This document shows, piece by piece, positions 15,428 to 26,944 of a DNA stretch of 64,000 nucleotides. The position numbers and the translations under genes were made by a program. The notes beneath the pieces were generated by a model. It did no database searches, was not told the origin of the DNA, and was given only the letters and a program-made list of their open reading frames with translations. Every line of letters starts with the position of its first letter. Position 1 is the first letter of the stretch. The DNA is taken from NCBI RefSeq assembly GCF_958979055.1, contig NC_084899.1, positions 6,545,001 through 6,609,000 of the forward strand, read 5' to 3'. The DNA comes from Alnus glutinosa. Lineage: Eukaryota > Streptophyta > Magnoliopsida > Fagales > Betulaceae.

Positions 15428-16010
15428 GGCCTTGTTTGGTTTGTGAAACGAGTATTTTATTGAGAAAATGAATAGTTATTCTCAAGAATAAAAGAGAGTG
15501 GAATTGAATGATTATTCCTAATATTTAGTTTGACATATACACTTTAATTGAAATCTAATCAAAATTATTAAAAAAATCTCATGTTATATATATATAAAAA
15601 CTTAAATTATATAAAAAAAAAATATAAAAAAAAATTAATTGAAAAATGGTGGGTGGCCGCAACCATCCCACCACGAGGCGTTTTGGTGGTGGTGCGGCCA
15701 CCTCTGGCGCCCTTTGTGGTTGGCCAACCACCTCAATGGGTGGTCGGTCAGCCACTGTGTAGGGGATTGGGTTTCGTTTTCTTCTTCTTTTAAAAAAAAA
15801 AAAAATTGAAAGAAAATAAAAAATAGTAATTTTTTTTTTTGTATTCCGTAAATAGGGGAGGGCGTCAGTTCGGTAGGCGGTTGAGTCGGTTAAGTCAACT
15901 TTGTCAATAGAGTCGGTAGGCAGTCGATGTCGATTCGGTTGCGGTTCGGTAAGTGGTCTATAGGCAGTAATCGGATAATTTGCCCACCCCTTTGCGAACC
16001 AAACAAGGCC
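15428..16010. mobile_element. Tourist/Harbinger-type MITE with TTA duplication
   Basis: The ends are inverted: left GGCCTTGTTTGGTTTGTGAA, right TTGCGAACCAAACAAGGCC. A TTA trinucleotide flanks both sides (15425-15427 and 16011-16013), the usual PIF/Harbinger target duplication. It is 583 bp and noncoding. A second repeat (about 15853-15993), with its own AGGGGAGGGC and GCCCACCCCT ends and GGTTCGGT words, seems to be nested inside. A related element ends at 61892. Confidence 0.8.
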
Positions 16011-16013
16011 TTA

Positions 16014-17256
16014 CTTCTTCCCTAGTATGGGCAATGCTGTTGATTTTGCTATAAGATTTTACAATGTTTTTATTGTTTGTACATCCCTGGGACTGGATGC
16101 AAATGTCTCCTATAAATTTGTTTCTTTTATTGCAACGTAAATTGCAGTGAAACTCAGAACGAGGTTGACAATCACCAAAAGGATGGGATTAATTAGATTT
16201 TATTCATCTGTAAGGAAAACAATAATCTCAAAATGCAATGGATATCTCATTGAACTAAAATTCAACATGTTTCTCAATGCTTGGTTATTCACCGAAGACT
16301 AGTTTTCTCACTTTAATTCTAGTCCATCTTGCTGTGATGAAAACCGGTAGATTCTTCACTGGTGAGGCCTGGATGTACGGCAAAAAATTAAAAAAAAAAA
16401 AAAAGAGAAATAAAAACATGTGTAGAAATAAATGATAATCAGAGAATGTACTTGTTTGTGTGTGTTTTTTTTGAGTAAATCAGACGAAACTACAAACAGA
16501 AAACTACGTACAGCACAACAAAAAACCAGAAAACACCATAGCCAAATACAAACCATATAGAAAAACTCAATCTTGAAGGCTAACCACCCACTGCCCTAAA
16601 GGGAGTTGTCGATTGGTGAAAAATCGAGCAGAAATGTTGCCAGCAAAGTTGGTTATAACGGCCCATTGGTGGAACCTTTAGTGACTCTGCTTCTGAGTCC
16701 TTCAAACGTATTCATGGGGCATGTGGAGGGGAAAGAAAGAGAGGGATTAAATCTGGACCGTTAAAATATATATATATATATATATATATATTTCGGCACT
16801 TAAGCCGAATCCAATTGGATATATGCTTGAAGGGACACAAGTTTGAAATGCTCATATGGCTTTCAGCTCTTCCCAGCATGACGTCCTGAAACCAGTCTCT
16901 TATTTGTATTGTCTACATAATGGGATCGAACTGGAGCTATTCACCAACCCCTGGGAACGAAATGAGCTCTCAGTCTTGGATATAATGGAATTCGGAAACC
17001 AGCCAAGTTTCAATTTTCAACCGTGGCTCCCTGACCACAATACAAAGTAAAAACCAAAGACAATTCTAAGAAACAGTAATGCTAAAAAAATCACTTTGAT
17101 TATCATCTCAAATAAAGATCCTGCAGCTAAAGCCTCAAAATAAACGCAATTCAAAAAAATGGAAAATGTAGGCCAATTTCGCCGAAAGTAAAACTGAACT
17201 TTCCTCTTATCTTGAAACTGTATGAACTCAACGACCATAGATTTTTCCTGCAAAGG
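16014..17256. other. Intergenic DNA, possible LINE tail
   Basis: No gene is supported. A T-run at 16465-16472 followed by AAATCAGACGAAACTAC may be the 3' end of a minus-strand retroelement, but no domain is readable. An (AT)n run is at about 16767-16791. The right end is the 3' untranslated region of the BT1 gene. Confidence 0.35.
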
Positions 17257-19539
17257 TTAATCATCTTCTTCTTTATCAATCAGTATTCTCTTGCATGCCT
17301 CATAGCACATGAAAGATATCCCAGCAGCAGGGACCAACTTCACGCAGCTAGGACCCAATCCTCTGTACAGACCCGGGAGCCCTTCATTTTCAAGTATGCT
17401 CACAAGAGCATGAAGCATGCTTTTGTACTGCCTTCCATTGATAGCTCCGGCGGCCTGCATATGTTTCCGAGCCACCTCAAGAGGGAAAGTTGCACTACTG
17501 GAAATTGCACCAGCTGCTGATCCAATCAAGAGAGTCATAACACTCCCAATTTCCTCCTTCTTGGAAGCTTTCTTGTAAGCTTTTCGTAGCGTATCATAAG
17601 CAAAATAATTGGTGGCAGCATATGGGATTACTCCAATTATACTCGGGGTGAGGCCTCTATACAATTCCGCAGGCCCCTCCTCTTGCACAATCTTTAGAAA
17701 TGCATCCAAGAGATTCTTGTACACTCCTCTCTAGAATTAGTTAAAATAAGAAATATTAGATAATGATTAGAATGACTCCAATTGAAGAAGATTATGTGTA
17801 GTAGTTTTCCTAAATTGTTTTTAAAGGCTTGAGTTACCTGGACAGTTAATCGGGTTTTGAGTAACTCAAGAGGGTATGTAGCCAAGGTAGAGCTAACTCC
17901 AGCAACAGCACCTGCAATTAATGAGGCAGGAATTGGGATTTTGGGCTGTATCCCAGGTTGAGTCAAGTGCTTCTTAACCGTCTCAAAAGCGAGCAACTGC
18001 CAAACAATTCCATGGGCATTGTTAAATTGCTGAATGTACTCCAATCAATAGAGAAGGCAGAAGACTAGAAAAGATAAGAGGAAAAAAAAAACACCAACAG
18101 GACTTGCACCTTGTTTGAAATTGAATACTAAGAGCATATTAGGAGACAAACCCAACTAATTTGAAGAAAATCTGAATTATCCGATGCATAGAGGGTGATG
18201 TTCAGCATCCATTTAATTTTTACCAGGGAGAATGGAAAGTGAAATAGAACTGATGAAAGGAAGGAGCACAAAATCAACTACATTTATTTCATGGGGGATC
18301 AGGGTAGGGAAGAGGGAGCTAAACAGTATGTATATATAGACTGATTCAGAAAAAGTAAGCAAGGTATGAAGAATTATCCTGGACTAATGGAGAAAACCAG
18401 GTATGCAATGAGATAACCTGGTTTACGAACACAAGAACAAACAAATGAATTATCTGTGGTTATATATTAAAGAGAGAATGGTGCCCAAAAGCAAGCATAG
18501 TAAAGCATCAATTAATTAGTGCCATAGTAGGTCATAGGGACCTTGAGGTTAAGTAGCACCGCCGAAGCCTCCCTATTTCCCAAAGAAGGCAGTCACCTTC
18601 ATCCTTTTGGGATATAGGGATATTGTTGGACCACAAACAATGTAGTAAATCATTCAAAACCCATGATAGAATGAAACAAGCAAGTGAATCAACCAATAGT
18701 TTCAAGCTGAAAATTTCCCTACAGTGTCCCGGACGGCCAAAACAGAAGACCTAAAATTCAAGTCAATATTTTATAATAAAAAAATCATACATATATCGAA
18801 AGAAGACAGATAATGGTTAAAAAAATTTAGCCGGCAAAGCAATGGCCAAATTTAGCAATCAAAACAACTATCAGTATATATTATATAACATTCAAAAATA
18901 TCATTCCATGCATCAATAACCAAATATAAAACTTAAGAGTTATCAACTGCATACCTCAATAGCCTTGCTTGGAGCCACTCGGATCACATTAACCAAATTA
19001 CCACTAAACAAGCCCTTCCATCCATCACTCTCCATGATGTTTTGAAACACCTCAGTTGTCGAGTGTCCTAAGCTTCCAACCATCAAATGTGTCCTTATTG
19101 TCTCCAGTGGTGCAACCACAGTCCTTGATACCGCACCAGCGATTGCCCCACTGATCAGCTTCCTCATTGATGGGTTACCAACCTTAATTTTCAGTTTAAG
19201 ACCACCCCTCTTCTTCTTCTTCTTCACCAGCCCTTCCTCTCCAATCTCCAATGACTCGCCTGTCACCAATTCCGGAAGCCCACACAACCGAAACCCTGAT
19301 TCAGGCATTGACACATACATCATGTGTGAAGTACTATACAGGAACTTAATGCCTTTCTCTATAGAATTCTTAGGATTTGATGGAATCCCAAACCCCATTC
19401 CTGATTGACCAACGCTTGCAAATATGCCACAAGAACGAGAACTACCCTCTTGAGAACTCCATTGAATCTTAATTCCGGAACTAGAAACTACCACATCTTT
19501 GTTACTTCGTACAAAACTTTGCAATCCTCTTCTACCCAT
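17257..19539 (-). CDS. BT1: Adenine nucleotide transporter BT1 (Brittle-1 type mitochondrial carrier family)
   Basis: This is a membrane carrier that moves adenine nucleotides across the plastid and/or mitochondrial inner envelope. Three exons on the minus strand, 19539-18955, 17996-17838 and 17730-17257, give 405 residues. Three carrier repeats are visible, each with its signature: PLETIR (144-149), PLELLK (237-242) and PLEVAR (331-336). They are preceded by the BT1-specific N-terminal region (LKLKIKVGNPSMRKLISGAI) after a run of lysines (106-110). The first 100 residues may serve as an organellar transit peptide. I start at the ATG at 19539 (MGRRGLQ); the in-frame codon at 19548 is TTG and is not needed. 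Both introns are GT-AG and in phase 0. Which organelle it serves is not shown by the sequence. Confidence 0.95.
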
Positions 19540-21170
19540 GAATATCAAACAAAGTTATTTTTTCCCAAGGTATTCAATCTACCCAGAACCACTTTTGCTT
19601 ATAGCACTGCAAAAGTCTGAATTTTGAGAAGGAAATGAGCGGTTTTTAATCAAATGGGCACCAAAAAACGCAACTTTAGGAAGTGGGTATCAAAAGAATT
19701 GGCCAAAAAACGAATATTTGGAGAATATGAAGCAAATAATCGTACCAGTAGAGAGAACAATGAATAAAGGTATCTAAAATATTCGATTTATAGAGATCAG
19801 CAGATGGTTTTATCTGCCTCTGTGCAGAGAAGAGAAAGGGTGGCGAAATCTTCAATACTCTACCAGCATTGCTTTGTCATTCAAAAGCTGTCCCTTTGTG
19901 AGCAAGAAGAGTCAGTCTTATGTGGACTAGAAGCGCCAATTTGGAAGCACTATTGAGAATTTGACCTAACTGTCCAAAAAATCGAAGAGTAAAGGAAAAA
20001 AAAATCTGAATTGATCTCCAAAGGGGATGGTTTACATCTAATTGACGTCATTAAAATTTAATCCAACTGTCTAAATTAATGTATTGCGTTTTTAAAAATT
20101 TAGAAAAATGTGTGTTTTTAAATAATAAGTAAGAGAATGTATTTTTAAAAATGTATGATTTTTTAAAAGACTAAAAATTTAATTTTATCAATCATTTAAC
20201 TATGTTTTTAAATAACATGTTTTTAATTTTTTTTTTTTTAAATCACAAATTTAACGGACCAAAATTAACTCGCTCTGTTTCTCCAACTCAACAACTCATA
20301 ATGCCACCAATCCATCCCTCAATTATCTACTAATTACTATCATCTCCCCAACTACCATGACTTGGGAATGGTCGGTGCTGACCATCAATGCCAGCTCATT
20401 GCTATTGCAAAATAGACAATCTTAAGGCCCAATTAAATAAGGCCCCAAATAAAATATAGTATAATTAAACTTTTTATTAAAAAAATTAAAGCTTTATTTA
20501 TGACCCAAAAAAAAAAAAATTAGTCAATACTCGCCTCAATTATGGTAAATAAATAATATTATAAAGAAAAAAAAATGTAGTCGGTGCTTTTTAATTAATG
20601 CCTCAATTACGTAAAAAATAAATACAAATAATTAAATTCTAAGATATTACGGAGGAAAATAAATAAAAATAGAAAGTTACATTAATTGCACCCTTGAAAC
20701 ATTTACTAACTCATAATTTCACAATAACTTTTTTTTTTTACATGCATAATTTCACATGAACTTAAAACCAACATATTGACTAAGATTGTTTATTAACATA
20801 ATTTTTTAGAATAAAGTTAATTTCGTTTTATGCAAATTAAATTCTACAGAAAAATAATTATATGTAACTCAATACAAAATATAATATTGTTGAACTCCTA
20901 ACAAAAATAAATTTGCAAGATGTTTGAAAAATAAAATAAAGGAAAAAAGCAAAAAGAATGATTTAAAATCAAAATCATTTAAATATAAAAAATGCATCAC
21001 CTAAAATTATCGCCTTAAGCCTCAAAATTTATTAAGTCGGCCCTACTAACCATGGATGCCTCGTTAAAGGTCTTCAATTTATTTATTTTTTTAAAAAAAG
21101 CCTTTTATATTAAATCGGACAAAAAAAATTAAAAATAAAAAGTAAATATCTTAGAAAAATAAAACATGAG
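19540..21170. other. Intergenic DNA, AT-rich, no gene
   Basis: This covers the 5' flank of BT1 and unstructured AT-rich DNA with many A and T runs. 20080-20230 has TTTTTAAAA blocks like the repeats at 2815 and 41830. Nothing coding is supported on either strand. Confidence 0.5.
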
Positions 21171-21711
21171 GCTGTTCGGCATGCTACGAGGTCATAGCGA
21201 TCTAATCGAGCCGAGTTTTAAGATTTCAAGACTGACTCGTTTATGAATCGAGCTTAAATAGTCTATCTTAAATTCGAGCCGAGCTATAAAATGCGTGTTC
21301 AAGCTTTGCTCGTTTAAAACTTGGGCGAGCTCAAGCTCGTTAAGAGTGACATTCGAGCCAAGCTAGGTTACTCGACAAGCTCGGTTCAACTAGAGCTCGA
21401 AGTAGGCTATTAAATTTTTCAATGTATGATCAAAGCGGAGTTTAAACCCGAATTTATGAACAACCTCCATACTAACTATTAATAACTTAATATGTTAGTT
21501 TAACATACTAAATACTATTATCAAAGTATTATAATTAATATGTAATACAATATTTACTTAGCTAGTATACTATATGCTTATTTTGTGTGTGTATGTGTGT
21601 GTGTGTGTGATATACAAAAAAATATCGAGTAACATATAGTTAATTACATTTACTTAGTATATGTTAATAAACTAGATAATATGTTAGTTTATGAACTAGC
21701 TAGTTAGTTAG

Positions 21712-22390
21712 TTTTTTTTTTTTTTGAATCAAGGAAAGCATTCCATTAATCACGAAAATCAAACTTGCTAAGCAAGTACAACATTGTGGATATAAGGAGG
21801 ACATCCCTCCATCCATACACAATCAATAGACAAATTAAGGGCAGCTTTAGCCAACAAGTGTGTTACTTGATTGGCTAATCTGCGTACATGACATACTTGT
21901 GAGTCTGTGAAAAAAACCAACAGGGACTTGATATCATGGATGATCTAACCCCAACTATTCCAGCTAAAAGAATCTGAGCAAATAGCAGCTATCACAGGTT
22001 GACAGTCTCCCTCTAAAACTACCTTCTGTAAGTCCAAATCATGAGCCAAAGTTATTGCCGACCATGCTGCCAAAGCCTTCCCTGTAGGAGAAATGCTAAA
22101 GATCTTCCCCTCATCCTCCCCTTATCACCCTCTTTTCCTTAAAAAAATTGATTTTTATTATAAAAGGGTGATAAGGGGAGATGAGGGGAGGATGTGTAGA
22201 AGCTCTCCCCCTATAGTTGGGTCGCTAATAAAAGGGATAACTGCTGCCTTTGTTACCACAAAAACACCACAGCTATCACGCACCACCACTCTTAGGCCCA
22301 ACTTCTTTGCTAGAATGTCCAAGGCCACATCCCAATTTAACTTTATCCATCCCATCTTTAGTTTGCTCCACACCTCAAGAGGAATACCCG
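21712..22390 (-). mobile_element. LINE 3' fragment with RNase H domain
   Basis: Read on the minus strand, the fragment begins near MGWIKLNWDVALDILAKKLG, runs through VVVRDSCGVFVVTKAAVIPF, is broken by an inserted hairpin, resumes with ALAAWSAITLAHDLDLQKVV and LEGDCQPVIAAI, and stops at 21768-21770. A T-run at about 21710-21725 is the antisense of its poly-A tail. This is the plant LINE type carrying a C-terminal RNase H-like domain (RVT_3). It is 5' truncated and dead. Confidence 0.8.
22099..22209. mobile_element. Hairpin MITE inside the RNase H fragment
   Basis: The arms 22107-22137 and 22161-22193 are inverse copies (CCTCCCCTTATCACCCT against AGGGTGATAAGGGGAG), with an AT-rich loop. The insertion of about 110 bp splits the RNase H frame after SDPTIG. 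The reading frame of the host fragment is recognisable on both sides. Confidence 0.75.
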
Positions 22391-23190
22391 AAGTATGTTA
22401 GTATGTTAACTAACACACATACATATAAATATTAAGTAACATATATAACATATATTACTTAATTACTAATATACATGTTTAAATTTATATAACTTATTTT
22501 TAGTAATATATAAGAGATATGAACGAGCTAACGAGTCGGGCGAGTGAACTGGTCGAACTATAAACGAGCTGAGCTCGCGAGCCCCAATCGAGTTTAGTTG
22601 AGCGAGCCGGGTATGTATCATTTACTAATCGAGTGGGTTTCTACAGTATCGAGCTCAAGTTTGGATCGGGGTAAACCGAGTGGGTTGTCGAACAGACTGA
22701 TTTATTTTACATCCCTATACGAGGGTTAAAAATAAAAAATAAAAAATAAAAAATGAGGTAGTATATTTAAAATCTTAAAAGATTCAAAACCAAAGCACGG
22801 CCAACTTTTTTTTTTGTATTTATTTTTTCTCTTATTTCTTTCATCATACTTACAATCATTAATATAAAAATATTAAGTACACAACTAATTAAATCATACT
22901 TACAATCATTTACCTTACAAGAAAAATAAAATAGATTAATCATATTATCTATTAAGAATAATATATTAATTATTAACAAAACATTAATATAAAAATTTGA
23001 TTAGTAATTTTACATCTCAAAAAGTTAAAAGAACGATTTTTAAATTAAATATTTAATATTAAAATTTTAAAATAAAAATGGCCCATTTTAACCTTTTTGC
23101 CTAAAGCCTCAATAATGCTACATATGACCCTTGTGTCTCATTTTTGTCCCCCCAAAATTGATGTGGCTTTTAAAATCACAACTGGATTAA

Positions 23191-23353
23191 GGGAAATGAT
23201 ACTTACACTCTTGGGGTACAACAATGGTACAACAACAAGACACATTGGTAATTTTAATGGGGTACAACAATTGTTGTTGTATATTGAGTCCCACCCCAAT
23301 GTGTCTTGTTGTTGTACCATTGTTGTACATTGTGAGTATTTTGATCATTTCTC
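23191..23353. mobile_element. Palindromic MITE with 9-bp target duplication, copy 2
   Basis: The ends are GGGAAATGAT and its near inverse ATCATTTCTC. The arms carry GTACAACAATGGTACAACAA and AAGACACATTGG inverted. The flanks CTGGATTAA (23182-23190) and TTGGATTAA (23354-23362) agree at eight of nine bases, which suggests a Mutator-type insertion. It is 163 bp and noncoding. Confidence 0.75.
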
Positions 23354-23385
23354 TTGGATTAAAATCCAATGGGATTTGATTATTG

Positions 23386-23500
23386 TACTACACCATTACA
23401 ACAATTGCACAACAACCCCTCACATTAGGGTGAGCCCCAGTGTGTAGGACCCACCTTCATATGAGGGGTTGTTGTGCAGTTGTTGTATTGGTGTTGTAAA
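23386..23500. mobile_element. Palindromic MITE, copy 3
   Basis: The left arm is CACCATTACAACAATTGCAC and AACAACCCCTCA. The right arm is the inverse, TGAGGGGTTGTTGTGCAGTT and GTTGTATTGGTGTTG. It lies about 30 bp after copy 2. The target duplication is not clear. Confidence 0.6.
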
Positions 23501-23504
23501 TCTA

Positions 23505-24600
23505 ACATTTTTCATAATAATGATTTATCATAAATTTAATGGTAATTTTAAGAGTCATATCAATTTTGGAGGAGAAAAGAGAGACACAAGAGTGATATGT
23601 AACATTCATCCAATATTTATTGAGCAGCCCCTGTCATTACTCAAACCAATTTTCGCATACAATTAATCATCATATTCCACATACACTTTGCTTATTAATG
23701 TTCCTTGAGGGTTCTTTATTTTTTTTTTTTTTTGAAAAAGTGCTATGACATAAATATTAAAACTATTTTTATGTTTTTAAGAGTATTTTGTGATTAAATT
23801 ATTTATTAATGTTTCGTTTATCTAAGAGAGCCCTGTTTCTCTTAGGAATATCATTGAATGCGTATTCACAAGCTCAATCTCTTTGCATTTCATACAGAAA
23901 TTCACTAAAGTTTTGCGAAACACATGTATGGAACTATCCCTCTTCAAAGGTTTATGACCCTTCTCCACACAACTAAATCAAATAATTAACCTAACTTGTC
24001 CAAAACACAGTTTGCAGACATTTAACTTTATATAATCCTCCTTTGTGCTTTAACAGCCGGCCATCATACAAGATTGGAGAAGTGCTTCCACCATCTCTCG
24101 TATTCATTCCATTATTCCACTAATAGCTAGTTGGACAGCTAGTCACATTAACTAAAGTATAAACTTCTGTACACGATATAAACTTCTGTACTCATCGTGT
24201 GACAAATTGGGCCACAACCAGACTACATTTCGACTGCATTCTCATTCTCTCTCATTTATCTGGTTCTTTTCCTCCCTGTTTTGGAAAAGACTTCCCTTTC
24301 ATTTTCTTTGTTCCCTTGCTTTGTTTTTTTTTTTTTTTTTTTCCTGATACTGTACTTATAAAAAATAATAATAATAAAAAATTATATAATCTCTATGTGT
24401 GTGTCTATATATATATATAAGTTATACCTTACAAATTGGATAAGAAATAGGAAGTTCTATAGTAAAAAATAGCTAAAAAGAACTTATCTATTCCAATTGT
24501 CACTTAGGTTAAAGAATTTACTAGTTGCTATCGTGATTAACAAATTTGTTGATATTTAATCACTGTGGTATTTAACAAATTTGTAAATTAAGCTAACTAT
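23505..24600. other. Intergenic DNA, no gene
   Basis: No conserved coding sequence is seen. There are T-runs at about 23719-23733 and 24325-24342, an (ATA)n patch and a short (TA)n at 24407-24418. Confidence 0.5.
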
Positions 24601-24604
24601 AAGA

Positions 24605-25045
24605 ATCTCTGAATTCACTTTGATACCACTTGGAGTTATTTGTAAATTATGTTAACAACATGGACTGACGATGAATTTTTCCCTTCTTTAACTTTTTTTC
24701 ATTTTATATATTTATATTTTTTTATTTACAGTGACATGTTGTCATTGTATTGGCGTTGATGTGACACATTAACGGAATCCATTAAGTGTTTTGGCAGATT
24801 TGATTGGAGGGAGTGAATTATATTTTTGGCATACCACATGAACCTATGAGTTCATTTTGATATTGCATAGAGTTAATTATAAATAAGGCATTAACTAATT
24901 TTATATATATATTTTTTTACTAAGAGTGACATATGTCATCATTTTATTGGTGATGATATGGATATTAACAGAATCTGTCAAGTATTTTGACTAGATGAAC
25001 TAAATTGTTATTTTGGCATACCAAGATGACCTCTAAATTTTTCTT
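24605..25045. repeat. Two diverged tandem units of about 220 bp
   Basis: The unit beginning near 24612 (TTCACTTTGATACCACTTGG) recurs near 24852 (TTCATTTTGATATTGCATAG). The two run in parallel through GAGTTA, TGTGACATnnTGTCAT-like steps, ATTAACRGAATC, AAGTRTTTTG and TTTTGGCATACCA. They are noncoding. A partial third start follows near 25060. Confidence 0.6.
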
Positions 25046-25122
25046 TTTTAATACAGTAGGGAGCGATTTGTGATTTATGTCAATTACATTGACTGATTAT
25101 GCATTTATCTTGAAAAAAAAAT

Positions 25123-25167
<45 letters not shown>

Positions 25168-25226
25168 TAAGACACATTTGAAAATTTATGGGACTATTTT
25201 AAAATCGGCTGTTAGTTGAGTGGGCC

Positions 25227-25257
<31 letters not shown>

Positions 25258-25314
25258 AATATATTTTTCCCTTTTATTTTTGAAGGTAGAACAAAAAACA
25301 AAAAGGGAGAAAAT

Positions 25315-25505
25315 TCATATACCCCCTCTTAAACTACCTGCAATTGACAATATCTCTCAAACTATCAAAATATTGTCACCCAATATTTTTGTTTTTAGGA
25401 AACATTGACAATTTTTGATAATTTAAGAGATATTGTTCAAATTAAAAGTTTTATAAAAAATATTATCAATTGAATAGTAGTTTGAGTGATGTATGCAGAT
25501 TTTAC
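25315..25505. repeat. Fold-back element, second member of the 142-608 family
   Basis: The left arm, TACCCCCTCTTAAACTACCT and CAATTGACAATAT, matches the inverse of the right arm, TCAATTGAATAGTAGTTTGA. The core words are those of the element at 142-608. It is shorter, probably internally deleted, and noncoding. Confidence 0.6.
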
Positions 25506-25826
25506 CAAAGAAAAGTTAGAATAACCTTAAAAGTGAGATATAACAACCGACAAGGCCAAGAGCCGCATGAGTCATGACACAACAACAATTCCCATTCAAA
25601 CGTGTTCACCGTGAGCCACTCACCTTGAGACCCGGGTTTGACTCGGCCGCGGACTTTTAACAGACTTGAGATAAAAACTAAGATAAATAATTTTTTATTT
25701 TTTACATTTTTTTTTAAAAAAAATAACCATCAAAATTGGCAGCGTATGAAATTTACGGATCCAATAATTAATTTTTAAAAAAACAGAGTATAGAAGATAT
25801 ATTGATATAACATGTAAAAAAACTAA

Positions 25827-26790
25827 TTTATAGTTTTGAAAGAAAAGAAATACAAGTGCAAGTGCAACATCATCTCGACTTTTCATTGTCTCCAACAAAA
25901 CTACTTGTTAAAAATAATATTAGGAGTGTTTGGTAACGGAAGAGACACCTAGTTTTTTTTTAGCATATGATATTTTATAAAATATCAATTTTTTTTTGTT
26001 AAATCTTATCGAAATTTATAAAATATTTATGTGTTTATTTTTCTAAAAAAAAATTAAAATTTTCAAAAATTCAAGTATAGACATTTTTGCAAGTTTCATT
26101 AAATTCTGACAAACATTTAAATTCTAACAATTTTTTTCTTTTTCTTTTTTTACTCTTAAAAAAGATAGCGCTTTTTTGAAGATATTGATAGGATTTAATA
26201 AAAAATTCTAACAGAAAGTTGAAATTGAAAATAATTAAAAGATGAATACTCTAAATTGACGCTTTTTAAAATTTAAGTACATTTTTTTGAAAGTAATGAA
26301 AGATGATAAGTTTACAAGTAAAGTTCTCCCTAAAAATTAATTTATAGTTTTGAAAGAAAAGAAATACAAGTGCAACGGCGGGTGGGTTTGTTAAAGAATG
26401 TTGAGTTGGTATTTTTTTTTTTAATAGAAGTAAGAAGTAATTGATACGATATAAAGTAAAAAAAATTTGTATGAAAAAGTAAAAAATAAAATAAAATTAT
26501 ATTGTAGTGAATTTTTTTTATTTAAGTAATAATAAAAACTTATTAATATGATATAAAAAGTGAAAATAATTAAAATGTTTTGAAGTTGGTTATTTAGAAA
26601 AAGAAAAAGAGAAAATAGGGGAGGAGAATGGTGTGTTGGTTACCAAACACCCCATTATCTCGACTTTTCACTGTCTCCAACAGTTTCCTGGAAAGAGCAG
26701 AACTACTTGTTGTCAAAGGAGTGTTTGGCAACGGAAGAAACCCCTAGTTTTCTTTTCTTCCTGAGCAAATGATATTTTACAGAATAGAAC
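25827..26790. repeat. Duplicated segment upstream of the DnaJ gene
   Basis: 25827-25990 is repeated in two pieces at 26338-26374 and 26656-26790. Shared blocks are TATAGTTTTGAAAGAAAAG, ATCTCGACTTTTCA, TGTCTCCAACA, ACTACTTGTT, GGAGTGTTTGG-AACGGAAG and CTAGTTTTnTTTT. The right copy is split by about 280 bp of AT-rich DNA ending TTACCAAACACCCC. It forms the proximal upstream region of the gene starting at 26945. Confidence 0.75.
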
Positions 26791-26944
26791 AAAGAGTAAA
26801 AACCCCTGCCACAAATTTCTTGATTTTACTTGTTCTTTCTCATCGATTTGAATGAATACCCGTTGATACTCTTCAAAGAGTCAATATCCCCAATTCTTCT
26901 TTCCCTTTTGCCCTTAAATTTCTGGGGTTTTCTTCCATTTCGAA

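Larger units (their letters stand above)
21172..22712. repeat. GAGCTCGAG-rich repeat, interrupted by a LINE tail
   Basis: Both flanks, 21172-21480 and 22500-22712, are dense in CGAGC, GAGCTC and CGAGCCGAG words. The outer ends are loosely inverted: CTGTTCGGCA on the left, TGTCGAACAG on the right. The middle contains an inserted LINE 3' end (about 21712-22390) and a (GT)n run at 21587-21609. The style resembles the element at 1582-2486. Its class is not certain. Confidence 0.45.

Noticed and set aside
16856-17050. 64-codon open frame before BT1's 3' end
   Set aside because: No similarity recognised, and it lies in a repeat-bearing 3' flank.
19540-19548. Earlier BT1 start giving three extra residues
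   Set aside because: The codon at 19548 is TTG; the ATG at 19539 fits the family N-terminus.
25630-25660. tRNA-like GGGTTTGACTC word
   Set aside because: No acceptor stem, A box or cloverleaf could be drawn around it.
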